In this document: positions 8,632 to 15,708 of the stretch, one piece after another | Position numbering within the stretch: the stretch's first letter is position 1 | Layout of the letters: the number at the start of each line of letters is the position of its first letter | From: CANHEE01 sp043777755 | GTDB lineage: Bacteria > Bacteroidota > Bacteroidia > Chitinophagales > Saprospiraceae | DNA: 21,287 nt | Assembly (NCBI GenBank): GCA_043777755.1 | Contig: JAYWHK010000246.1 | Span: 1-21,287 of the forward strand | Reading direction: 5' to 3' | The notes under the pieces: generated by a model | The model's input: the letters and a program-made list of their open reading frames with translations, nothing else | Databases searched by the model: none | What the model was told of the DNA's origin: nothing | Program-made: the position numbers and the translations under genes

Positions 8632-9333
8632 ATGAATTTATTTTTCACCCAAGAGATACAAAATAACATCGCAAAGTTCGAGGAAGAAGAGGCTCGGCAT
8701 TTGATTGTTTTAAGAAAAAAAATCGGCGATACCATTCATTTTACCGATGGAAAAGGTGTTTTTTATGATGGAAAAATTATAGAGATTAATAAAAAAAATA
8801 TTTTATTAACTATTGATAATCAACGTATTGAAGTTGAAAAAAATCAGAAATTACACATTGCTATCGCTCCAACTAAAAATATTGACCGTATAGAATGGTT
8901 TTTAGAAAAATCAACAGAAATGGGTATTTCTGAGCTTACTTTTTTACTTTGTCAAAATTCTGAGCGTGACAAAATAAGATTGGATCGTTTGGAAAAAATT
9001 GTAGAATCAGCCATGAAACAATCTTTGCAAGCTACTTTGCCCAAAATCAATGATTTAATAAAATTCGATGCTTTTATTAAGCAAAATTTTTCTTTTGATG
9101 AAAAAAACAAAGGGTATATCGCTTATTGTAATGACGAGCAATTGCCTTTTTATCCCATCGGAAAGGGTGTAAATCAACTTGTTTTGATTGGTCCAGAAGG
9201 TGATTTTTCTCAAAAAGAAGTAGAAAGTGCTAAAAAAGCCAATTTTCAAGGCATAAGTTTGGGTACAAATAGACTCCGCACAGAAACGGCTGGTCTTTTG
9301 GTCGCCAGCCGTTTCTATACAGAGAATCTGTAA
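8632..9333 (+). CDS. rsmE: 16S rRNA m3U1498 methyltransferase RsmE
   Basis: A 233-residue SPOUT-family enzyme that methylates N3 of U1498 in 16S rRNA using S-adenosylmethionine. The N-terminal PUA-like part (1-70) has EARHLIVLRKKIGD (20-33), typical of the family. The catalytic SPOUT domain carries IAPTKNIDRIEWFLEKSTE (77-95), the SAM-site loop IGPEGDFS (186-193) and the knot segment SLGTNRLRTETA (209-220). Full length, and cytoplasmic. The start is the first ATG. An aactttgcc motif at 8588-8596, similar to the -7 element of this phylum, lies about 35 nt upstream. Its stop codon is also the first base triplet of an inverted repeat that fills the gap to the next gene. Confidence 0.96.
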   Translation: MNLFFTQEIQNNIAKFEEEEARHLIVLRKKIGDTIHFTDGKGVFYDGKIIEINKKNILLTIDNQRIEVEKNQKLHIAIAPTKNIDRIEWFLEKSTEMGISELTFLLCQNSERDKIRLDRLEKIVESAMKQSLQATLPKINDLIKFDAFIKQNFSFDEKNKGYIAYCNDEQLPFYPIGKGVNQLVLIGPEGDFSQKEVESAKKANFQGISLGTNRLRTETAGLLVASRFYTENL

Positions 9334-9466
9334 ATTTATGCAAAACTTAGGTAGCATGAGCTTTAGCTCGTGACAGGACGCATTTTTCCATTTCAATATT
9401 TAGTAGGTATAATTTTCAACGAGCTAAAGCTCATTTTACCTATACCTTTAAGTTTTTGCAAATTTA
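9331..9466. repeat. Inverted repeat spanning the rsmE/amidohydrolase junction
   Basis: The left arm (9331-9370) and right arm (9421-9466) are imperfect reverse complements. They share taaattt, gcaaaacttа-like and ggta blocks and an exact atgagctttagctcg core. The arms end exactly on the stop codons of the two convergent genes, so both TAA stops belong to the repeat. The small palindrome gagctttagctc lies in each arm. It may serve as a bidirectional terminator or transcript-end stabiliser. Confidence 0.75.
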
Positions 9467-10753
9467 TTTCGCTTTTTCCAATAATTCCGCTTTTGTTTTC
9501 CATTGATTGTTGATGAAAACACCTTCGACTTTACTCATGTTTTCGATATTGTCCAAAGGATTGGCAGCAACCAAAATAAAATTGGCTTTTTTACCTTTTT
9601 TAATGCCCCATTCGTCTGCTTCGCCCCAAAACTCAGCGGCATTGTAAGTTGCAGCACGAAGTGTTTCAAAAGTAGATAAGCCAGCTTTTGTAAAGCTACG
9701 CATTTCGTCCAACATCGAAAAACCTGGAACAATAAACATTCCGTCGTCAGCACCAACGAGAAGTCTTCCGCCTTTTGCAACAAAAGCAATCATTGCTTTT
9801 CCGCCATTGTTGATGATAAGTTTTCCATCTGCTTTTGCTTTTGCAGCGGCTGTTTTATCTTCTGTACTTTCTTTGTAGTCTTTGTTCCAAATATCCATTA
9901 CATCGCTTGGCACATAGCTTAAGCCAGTCCGTTTGCGCAAATCCGCTTCGGTCAATTGATTGTAATAAATGGAATACCAATTCAAAGTAGGGCAGATAAA
10001 AACCTTGTTTTTGATAGCCGATTGTACGATGTCTTCAAACTTCTGTGTACCCAATTTGTACGCTCCAACCAAAGGCGTTACGTGTTCCACCGAAGCCATT
10101 TTCAAACCAATAGACTGCTCAAAACTACCTTTTGGCGCATGACCCACCAAGCGAATTGCAGCTTTTTGGCAAACTGCTGACAGGTCTTTGAGTTGCTCGT
10201 CGCTACCGCCCGAAAGGTATTTTACTTGGTCGTAACCTTGTTTTTTATAGTCGGAAATCAAGGTTTCCATACGCAATTTGTTCATGCTTGGTTCATCTTT
10301 AAAAGACAAAACAGCTGCCAAATAGAGTTTTGGTCCAAGTGTTGTTCCAGATTGAATTTTATTTCTCAGTTCTAACAAATAAGGTTCGTCACGCATCGCA
10401 CGAACACTCGTTACGCCAGCGGATAGCTGTAAGGCAAGGTATTTTTCAGTATCGAATTTGTCGCCGTTTTCACCAGGGAAATGAGCGTGCATATCGGTCA
10501 ATCCAGGCATTAAAAAATAGCCTTTTCCGTCAATAATTTCTGCATCGGCGGGAATTTTCGCCTTTGCTTTTTCATTGCTTTTTATGCTTGTAATGATGCC
10601 ATCTGTCACGATAACAGTTTGATTCTTAACAACTTCTTTTTTGTCCAAAGGCAAAACATTGACGTTTGAGAATACTTTTACTTTGGATTGTGCGATTGCT
10701 GTCAGCGTCAATAAAAGACTAAAAGACAGGGCAATAAATCTACTTCTTTTCAT
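9464..10753 (-). CDS. Exported metal-dependent amidohydrolase
   Basis: A 429-residue enzyme of the amidohydrolase superfamily, close to the imidazolonepropionase-like/prolidase group. The signal peptide is at 1 to about 22 (LSFSLLLTLTAIAQS), so it acts in the periplasm or outside. The metal ligands expected of the family are visible: HAH in DMHAH (89 and 91), K178 (QVKYLSGG, a candidate carboxylated lysine), H205 (VGHAPKG), H224 (VEHV) and D336 (GADDG). The C-terminal region GIKKGKKANFILVAANPL is the conserved beta-sandwich return segment. The substrate cannot be deduced; dipeptides or cyclic amides are common in relatives. Single gene, convergent with rsmE. A -7-like box (tatttttg, minus strand, 10784-10791) precedes it without a well-placed -33 element. 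Confidence 0.88.
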   Translation of the reverse strand: MKRSRFIALSFSLLLTLTAIAQSKVKVFSNVNVLPLDKKEVVKNQTVIVTDGIITSIKSNEKAKAKIPADAEIIDGKGYFLMPGLTDMHAHFPGENGDKFDTEKYLALQLSAGVTSVRAMRDEPYLLELRNKIQSGTTLGPKLYLAAVLSFKDEPSMNKLRMETLISDYKKQGYDQVKYLSGGSDEQLKDLSAVCQKAAIRLVGHAPKGSFEQSIGLKMASVEHVTPLVGAYKLGTQKFEDIVQSAIKNKVFICPTLNWYSIYYNQLTEADLRKRTGLSYVPSDVMDIWNKDYKESTEDKTAAAKAKADGKLIINNGGKAMIAFVAKGGRLLVGADDGMFIVPGFSMLDEMRSFTKAGLSTFETLRAATYNAAEFWGEADEWGIKKGKKANFILVAANPLDNIENMSKVEGVFINNQWKTKAELLEKAK

Positions 10754-10888
10754 AACATTTTATTTTTTTATTTTTTTATGCTGCAAAAATAGTCTAATTA
10801 ATATTTTTTTTATTACAATATGAAAAATTTAAGATTTAAAAAACATTTTTATAAGTAATTGTTTCTCTACTTAATATTTTACAGTAAG

Positions 10889-10928
10889 AAAAAAACCATT
10901 ATTTTTTCTTCATGAAAAAATAATGGTT
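10889..10928 (-). terminator. Rho-independent terminator (minus strand)
   Basis: A 15-bp stem (aaccattattttttc at 10894-10908 with its exact complement at 10914-10928) and a ttcat loop. On the minus strand it runs into seven T residues. It lies about 145 nt beyond the stop of the T9SS cargo gene at 11074 and upstream of the amidohydrolase promoter. Confidence 0.75.
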
Positions 10929-10982
10929 CGTAAAATACTAAATAAGTACTCCGACTGAAATAATCGACATTTTAAAATACTA

Positions 10983-11012
10983 TAAAATATTGTAAAATAT
11001 TGTAAAATATTG
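10983..11012. repeat. Three tandem 10-bp repeats
   Basis: Three perfect copies of taaaatattg in a row, followed by a degenerate fourth (taaatcaatg). The period is close to one DNA helical turn. Confidence 0.8.
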
Positions 11013-11073
11013 TAAATCAATGAGCTAAAAGACTTAGGACTTGCGACTTATTGACTTAGGACTACTTACTTAA

Positions 11074-12135
11074 CTAATTGATATAGAATAGTTTGCTTGT
11101 CAGTTGGTTGCCTTCGGTAAGGATTTGAACAACATACATACCCGACTGAAGGTTTTGTCCGAGTAAAAAATCAGCTTCTACATTATTGTCCAAAATGATT
11201 TTTTGATTCAGAATAATCCTGCCATTCATATCAACAATACTTACGTTGGCATCAGTATTTTCATCACTGATAATGCGTAATTTGATGCTATTATTGTCTG
11301 TCGAAATGACATTTGCTTTAATGGCTTTTTTATTCAAATAAGAAACGACAATTTTTGAATACTCAAAACGACCATCATTATCCACTTGTTTTAAGCGATA
11401 ATAATTAGCGCCGACCAGTTGTTCTTGGTCAATGAATTGATAGATTTTGTGTGATACAGTAGTACCACTGCCTTTTACTCTACCTATTTCACTAAAATTC
11501 TTAGCATCTGCACTGCGTTCAATGATAAAATAAGCATTGTCTTTTTCGCTTGCTGTAATAAAACTTAGGCGATTTTTGTTTGCTTTGAACTCGACCAATT
11601 CCACGGGAAGCGGAGAGAATTGCTCCAATGTAAATTCATCTAAATACAAGGAGTGTTTTGCTTCTTTGTCGTCGCAATTAAAGACAAATTTGATTCTAAA
11701 ATTTTGAAAAGAAGACAAATCAATGATAAATTCCGTCCAATCGGGTTTGAATATAGAGGCAACTAAGACTTCTTTGCCTGGATTCTCCGCACTGATTTCA
11801 CTACCTTCTATAACGAAAACGGAAAGAGAACAATCGTGGTCAAGGATTTTACCAGGTTCGGTGTCGAGTGGAAGAGTTGAACCGTCTTTTGTTTGCGTCG
11901 CAAGTACTTGAAAGGTCAAACTTTTTGCACTTCCAAAAACGGGAGAAATGGCATTGCTTCCATTTTGTAAAAATTCGAGAGAACCGCTGCCTGCGCTAAA
12001 AACGGTATTGTTGATAGCACATTCTTCAAAGCGCCATTCTTCGGGTAGGGCTTTGTCAAAAGATTCAATAAAATTGGCTTGTGCCAACAATGTGTTGATG
12101 CAAAAAATGCTGAGAAGGAGCGTAAGTGTCTTCAT
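11074..12135 (-). CDS. T9SS cargo protein, unknown function
   Basis: A 353-residue exported protein. The signal peptide is at 1-20 (LLLSIFCINTLLAQA). Residues 22-170 form a beta-rich domain starting ESFDKALPEEW and ending SLYLDEFTLEQF, like the choice-of-anchor/jelly-roll modules found in secreted Bacteroidota proteins. Then come the common linker PLPVELVEFKA (176-186) and a fibronectin-like module with IIERSADAKNFSEIG and NYYRLKQVDNDG. A type A T9SS sorting domain (about 275-353) has VSIVDMNGRI, LQSGMYVVQI and KLFYIN. No catalytic motif is seen, so a binding, adhesive or structural role is more likely than an enzymatic one, but this is inference. Transcribed alone, with a terminator at 10889-10928. 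Confidence 0.85.
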   Translation of the reverse strand: MKTLTLLLSIFCINTLLAQANFIESFDKALPEEWRFEECAINNTVFSAGSGSLEFLQNGSNAISPVFGSAKSLTFQVLATQTKDGSTLPLDTEPGKILDHDCSLSVFVIEGSEISAENPGKEVLVASIFKPDWTEFIIDLSSFQNFRIKFVFNCDDKEAKHSLYLDEFTLEQFSPLPVELVEFKANKNRLSFITASEKDNAYFIIERSADAKNFSEIGRVKGSGTTVSHKIYQFIDQEQLVGANYYRLKQVDNDGRFEYSKIVVSYLNKKAIKANVISTDNNSIKLRIISDENTDANVSIVDMNGRIILNQKIILDNNVEADFLLGQNLQSGMYVVQILTEGNQLTSKLFYIN

Positions 12136-12540
12136 TGAGTAAGTGTGTGTTTAGTGTTTATGAAAAAGTGTTGTTTTACAAAAAAATTCTATAAATATGC
12201 TTACCACAGAACGTCAAAGACGAATGTAGCGAAATAAACTTGGAAATTACTTGGCAAACGGAATTAAGATTTTAACAAAAGCATACCAACGGTCAGCGAT
12301 TTAAAACTTACTTAATACAGTAGGAAAACCAAAAGTAACAACAGCGAAATTCAAAAGCTAAAATTTAGCTTTTAAGAAATGAATGAGAGATTGAAATGAT
12401 TACACGCAGTGGAATTTGTGTGCAAAAAAGAATAGTATAAAAAAATTTGAATCTACCAATTGGCAGAAAATGGTTAAAAAATTTCATCGGCTAAAAACTG
12501 TTTTAAAATGCTTAAAAATACTGAATTTGTTTTACAAGGA

Positions 12541-12571
12541 CAAATATACGCCAAATTTAATTTGTATGCAA
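12541..12571 (-). promoter_or_regulatory. Candidate minus-strand promoter
   Basis: On the minus strand: ttg (12569-12571), 20 nt, tatatttg (12541-12548). This fits TTG-N19-TAnnTTTG. Transcription would begin near 12534, about 400 nt before the T9SS cargo gene, so it implies either a long leader or a small RNA. Confidence 0.4.
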
Positions 12572-12681
12572 GAAAAAGTTAAGAAAAACATAATTTTTAT
12601 TTTTAATATATAAATATTTTTTTATCAAATAAAAATATGAACAGGATAAAAGCGTATTTTGCTCAAACGTACTTGTAACAA

Positions 12682-12749
12682 AAATGGCACAGATTAATAC
12701 ATGAATTTCACAAAAATTGTGTTAATTCGTATATTAATTTGTGCCATTT
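12682..12749. repeat. 68-nt imperfect palindrome
   Basis: The outer arms aaatggcaca and tgtgccattt pair exactly. The inner parts (attaatac, gaatt) pair with a few mismatches around a short central loop. It lies 35 bp beyond the stop codon of the haloperoxidase-like gene, where it could protect or end that transcript, though no T tract follows. Confidence 0.75.
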
Positions 12750-12784
12750 GTATTAAATTTCAGAATGTATTTAACACCTACTCA

Positions 12785-14152
12785 TTATTTTTTGAAATTC
12801 ACTTTTGATTCCAACGCCTGAGCCACTTTCATACCTGCTGACATACCTGCGGTATTGCCAAATTCGTAGTGGATTCCACCGTACAAGCGAGAGATAGCAG
12901 CTTCTTTTGCCATGTCGTCAAAGCTATCAAAACTACGTGGTGTTCCGTCAATATCCTTACGATTTTGGTGTGTTTTGTCTGTAAAAGCTGTTTTTGAGCC
13001 AAATAAACTACTTAAAACATAAGCCGTTGCACCTGATTGTGATGCGTGTCCAGATGTATATTCTGGAAACGGAGGTGTTGCTATTAAAGGTGTCCAAGTT
13101 GGGTCAATATTTTTTTTGATGTAAGTCACAGGACGCATCAAATTGTATTTGTATTTGCATTTCCAGCAAGCCATGAACGCATCAGCAACAGCAATTCCTA
13201 CTTTTGCATAAGCCTCAACAGCTTTGTCTAATTTTAAGCCTTTTTCGTCAATTAATTGTCTTGTCAATGCGATAGAGTGTCCTGGAGGCGTAACTGTTCC
13301 GCCGCCATCAGCCCAAAATAAAGCAATTTTCTTTTGTTCTGGTGTATTGTTTTTTACTTGATTAAATACTTGAAGTGCATAATTGTACATATCAGAATTA
13401 ACACTTGTCGTAAATGCTGGCGGAGCAGAAGGTTGCGCTTCGTCAATATTTTTTGGAACAAAACAACGAGCAGAACCCCAGAATGGTTGTAAGGGAATTA
13501 CTTGCGCACCCGTTGGCTCCCATAAGCCAGTTCCTGTTGGAACAGTATAACTTGCTGGGAAATTTTTACGGAAACCTTCGTGTCCGATAATGTCGGCACT
13601 TTCCCAAGCGTAAATAGCATTGGCAACGGCTTCGCCATAAGTGTATGAACGGGTCAAAATCTCTTGGCTAATTCCATTTTTACGAAAATCTGCATCAAAA
13701 TAATCTCTGATAACAGCAATACTGTCAAATTTTCCTTTTTTTGCTTCAGGCAAAGGAAACATTTTTGTGTTGATAGCCGCCAACGCTGCATTGGCAACGG
13801 CTGGCATATAATATTCTTTGCCAAACTCTGGTGATGGCATGGTTGATAAGCCGTTTAATTGTCCAGCAAGTGATTTGTATTCTGGCATTGCAGGCAACAT
13901 TGCTTCATAGACAGTGATGCCGATGTAGCCCAATGTACGAGAAGCGACAGGTGGTGTATAGCCGCCAGTTGTTTTGATAAGGTCGAGTGTATGACCATAC
14001 CAAGCACTTAGAACTTTTGCGTCGTAAGTAGCAGCAGTTCCACCTTTGATGGTGTTTTCAACAATCGGTTCGTCCTTTTTACAGGCGTTGATTGTCAAAA
14101 TAGTTAAGATAAATGCGAATCTGACAAATTTTGATTTGAAAAAAGTATTCAT
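12785..14152 (-). CDS. Vanadium haloperoxidase/PAP2-superfamily lipoprotein
   Basis: A 455-residue lipoprotein with lipobox TINAC (Cys 24) after a hydrophobic signal, so it is probably anchored in the outer or inner membrane facing the periplasm or exterior. The C-terminal half is an acid-phosphatase/vanadium-haloperoxidase fold. K333 and R340 lie in KYKYNLMRP (spacing 7), S367-G368-H369 in PEYTSGHA, and R422 and H428 in SRLYGGIHYE (spacing 6). These are the residues that hold vanadate or phosphate, with His 428 as the vanadate ligand and His 369 as acid-base residue by analogy. The enzyme could oxidise halide with hydrogen peroxide or act as a phosphatase; the sequence alone does not decide. 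An aagtgcaaagtac motif at 14241-14253 may mark its promoter on the minus strand. Confidence 0.88.
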   Translation of the reverse strand: MNTFFKSKFVRFAFILTILTINACKKDEPIVENTIKGGTAATYDAKVLSAWYGHTLDLIKTTGGYTPPVASRTLGYIGITVYEAMLPAMPEYKSLAGQLNGLSTMPSPEFGKEYYMPAVANAALAAINTKMFPLPEAKKGKFDSIAVIRDYFDADFRKNGISQEILTRSYTYGEAVANAIYAWESADIIGHEGFRKNFPASYTVPTGTGLWEPTGAQVIPLQPFWGSARCFVPKNIDEAQPSAPPAFTTSVNSDMYNYALQVFNQVKNNTPEQKKIALFWADGGGTVTPPGHSIALTRQLIDEKGLKLDKAVEAYAKVGIAVADAFMACWKCKYKYNLMRPVTYIKKNIDPTWTPLIATPPFPEYTSGHASQSGATAYVLSSLFGSKTAFTDKTHQNRKDIDGTPRSFDSFDDMAKEAAISRLYGGIHYEFGNTAGMSAGMKVAQALESKVNFKK

Positions 14153-14339
14153 TAAATAAAATTTTTATACTTTCTTTGAAAAAAAGTATTATTGATGAAT
14201 TGAGTTGTTTGCTATTGAGTTGAAGCACGTGAGGGGTATAAAGTGCAAAGTACTTGCTGTTTTATAATGCAAGTATATAATCAGCTGAGGTATTTAGATA
14301 GACGTAGAATTTTAATTTTGTTACTTTTTTGAGTATAAA

Positions 14340-14603
14340 ATTAATCTGGTTCTTTTAAAATTTTTGTGGAAAGCCCGAATGGGCTTTAATTTTGATAACC
14401 GTAAATGAAATTTACGGTAGAATATATACGTTTTGGCAACTCCAACAGAGTTGAATTTGTAATCGTAACGTATTGAAATTCAACCCTTTCTGGGTTGTAA
14501 AATACTATTTACGCTCTCCGTAGGTTTCACCTACGGTTGTCCAAATTAAAGTCTTTCAGACTTTTCAAGAGTCTTCCACAAAAAATTTAAAAGAACCATT
14601 AAT
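14340..14603. repeat. Inverted-repeat-bounded array of six hairpins
   Basis: The end arms (14340-14371 and 14574-14603) are reverse complements apart from one mismatch and a 2-nt gap; both contain ggttcttttaaa and gtggaa. Between them lie six short hairpins with perfect stems: aaagccc (14370-14387), accgtaaat (14398-14418), caactc (14437-14453), caaccc (14481-14497), ccgtaggt (14518-14536) and aaagtct (14548-14564), with loops of 3-5 nt. There is no reading frame, so it cannot be a coding mobile element. Possibilities are a MITE-like element, a structured RNA or leader, or a chain of repeat units. Confidence 0.8.
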
Positions 14604-14725
14604 CTTTACAAATCGGTTTCAGTTGATGATTACAGATAATTTGACAATGATAAAATTATTGGAATTTTTGGAAAAAATACAGACATGAAGGTCTTACTTT
14701 CCAAGGTGAGTGTGCAATAACCGTG

Positions 14726-14756
14726 CAAAGATAATAGCATTGTATGGTTTTTACAA
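14726..14756 (-). promoter_or_regulatory. Candidate promoter reading into the hairpin array
   Basis: On the minus strand: ttg (14754-14756), 20 nt, tatctttg followed by cacgg (14726-14733 for the box). It matches TTG-N19-TAnnTTTG well. A transcript starting near 14719 would cross the hairpin array and could reach the haloperoxidase-like gene. Confidence 0.5.
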
Positions 14757-14780
14757 ATATTTGATTTGCTAATATATTTT

Positions 14781-14832
14781 TAACATGGGTTTTCACTGAT
14801 TTCCAGCGTCGGAAATCAGTGAAAACCCGTTA
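14781..14832. repeat. 18-bp perfect hairpin
   Basis: Arms gggttttcactgatttcc (14787-14804) and its exact complement (14811-14828) around an agcgtc loop, extended by taac/gtta across a 2-nt bulge. No T tract follows on either strand, so it looks like a palindromic repeat rather than a terminator. Confidence 0.85.
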
Positions 14833-14970
14833 GTGCAATCAATTTATTGATTTTATCTGCAATAATCTGTGTGCTAAAGTTGTTGTATTGTTTTGGTTTT
14901 CAATTAGTTAGAACCATTTCAAACAATGACAAACATTAAATAACTAAAAAAACAGTGTATTTAGTTTTTT

Positions 14971-15531
14971 TTACTTTTTTGCAAATTTTATTTTATAATC
15001 TGCTTTGATTCTACCGTCTGCGATATTTCTGAGTTTATTTTGAATAAGGCTTTTTTTGAGAGGTTTCAATTTTTCAGTGAATAATTTACCGTCAATATGA
15101 TCATACTCATGTTGAATCACACGGGCATTGATGCCATCATAAGTTTCGGTGAACTCTTTAAAGTTTTCATCTTGATAACGAATCACAATTTTTTCCTGAC
15201 GAGCAACATCTCCACGAATATCGGGAATACTCAAACAGCCTTCTTCATAAGACCATGACTTGCCAGATTCTTCTAAAATCTGTGCATTGATAAATACTTT
15301 AATGAATCCTTCTTCTCCTTTCAAAAGGTCTTCTTTGATTTGAGTCGTGTCGATTACAAAAAGGCGAATCGGTAGCCCAATCTGAGGCGCAGCCAATCCA
15401 ACACCATTGGCATTGTACATCGTTTCCCACATATTTTTGATAAGTGACTCTAAATCAGGATATTCTGAATCAATATCTTTTCCAACTTGTTTTAAAACGG
15501 GTTGTCCGTAAGCAAAAATAGGTAAAATCAT
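14971..15531 (-). CDS. def: Peptide deformylase
   Basis: Removes the formyl group from the N-terminal methionine of new proteins; a cytoplasmic metalloenzyme. All three family motifs are present: GVGLAAPQ (43-50), EGCLS with the metal-binding Cys 99 (97-101), and QHEYDH with the HExxH metal site (140-145). I place the start at 15531, giving MILPIFAYGQPVLKQVG, which is the usual beginning of Bacteroidota deformylases, with 186 residues. The reading frame is open to 15576, but the 15 extra codons (HQIAHHQI) lie in a hairpin repeat and are not family sequence. It follows ruvX on the same strand, with a 177-bp gap that holds the repeat. Confidence 0.95.
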   Translation of the reverse strand: MILPIFAYGQPVLKQVGKDIDSEYPDLESLIKNMWETMYNANGVGLAAPQIGLPIRLFVIDTTQIKEDLLKGEEGFIKVFINAQILEESGKSWSYEEGCLSIPDIRGDVARQEKIVIRYQDENFKEFTETYDGINARVIQHEYDHIDGKLFTEKLKPLKKSLIQNKLRNIADGRIKADYKIKFAKK

Positions 15532-15552
15532 TTTTTTAATTTGATGATGAGC

Positions 15553-15587
15553 AATTTGGTGATTTGAAATCTTCAAATCACCAAATT
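15553..15587. repeat. 16-bp perfect hairpin upstream of def
   Basis: Arms aatttggtgatttgaa (15553-15568) and its exact complement (15572-15587) with a 3-nt loop, then a further caaatcatt unit. It lies 22 bp before the def start codon chosen here, so it would be in the def leader or at the end of the ruvX transcript. Confidence 0.85.
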
Positions 15588-15708
15588 CTCAAATCATTTT
15601 ATCATTGTAAGTGAAATATAAAAAATAAATAGCACAGTTTGAACTCATAAGTGGCTGATTAACAGGACTTTTGACTTTTAAATTTAGACTTTTACATTTT
15701 ACATTTTT

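Larger units (their letters stand above)
10754..11073. other. Gene-free region with terminator and tandem repeats
   Basis: It holds the likely terminator of the next gene (10889-10928), three tandem copies of taaaatattg (10983-11012), and two copies of gacttaggac (11031-11040 and 11053-11062) with extra gactta units between and around them. No reading frame of interest is seen. Confidence 0.6.
12136..12784. other. Gene-free region
   Basis: 649 bp without a credible gene. It contains a 10-nt near-palindrome (aaaagcta and tagctttt, 12353-12373), a good minus-strand promoter match (12541-12571), and a 68-nt imperfect hairpin (12682-12749). A 65-codon plus-strand frame at 12416-12613 is lysine- and isoleucine-rich in the way random AT-rich DNA is. 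Confidence 0.55.
14153..14970. other. Gene-free region rich in structured repeats
   Basis: 818 bp with no credible reading frame. It holds a hairpin array bounded by inverted repeats (14340-14603), a strong minus-strand promoter match (14726-14756) and an 18-bp perfect hairpin (14787-14828). It is the most structured non-coding stretch in the window. Confidence 0.7.

Noticed and set aside
10983..11062. CRISPR-like array
   Set aside because: The units are contiguous 10-mers without spacers, and there are no cas genes.
12416..12613. 65-codon plus-strand reading frame in the gap
   Set aside because: Lysine/isoleucine/phenylalanine-rich without domain or promoter; not credible as a gene.
8..14700. 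15-nt inverted match (aaagtaagaccttca at 8-22 and its complement at 14686-14700)
   Set aside because: One match of this length is expected by chance or nearly so in 21 kb of AT-rich DNA, and the flanks do not agree.
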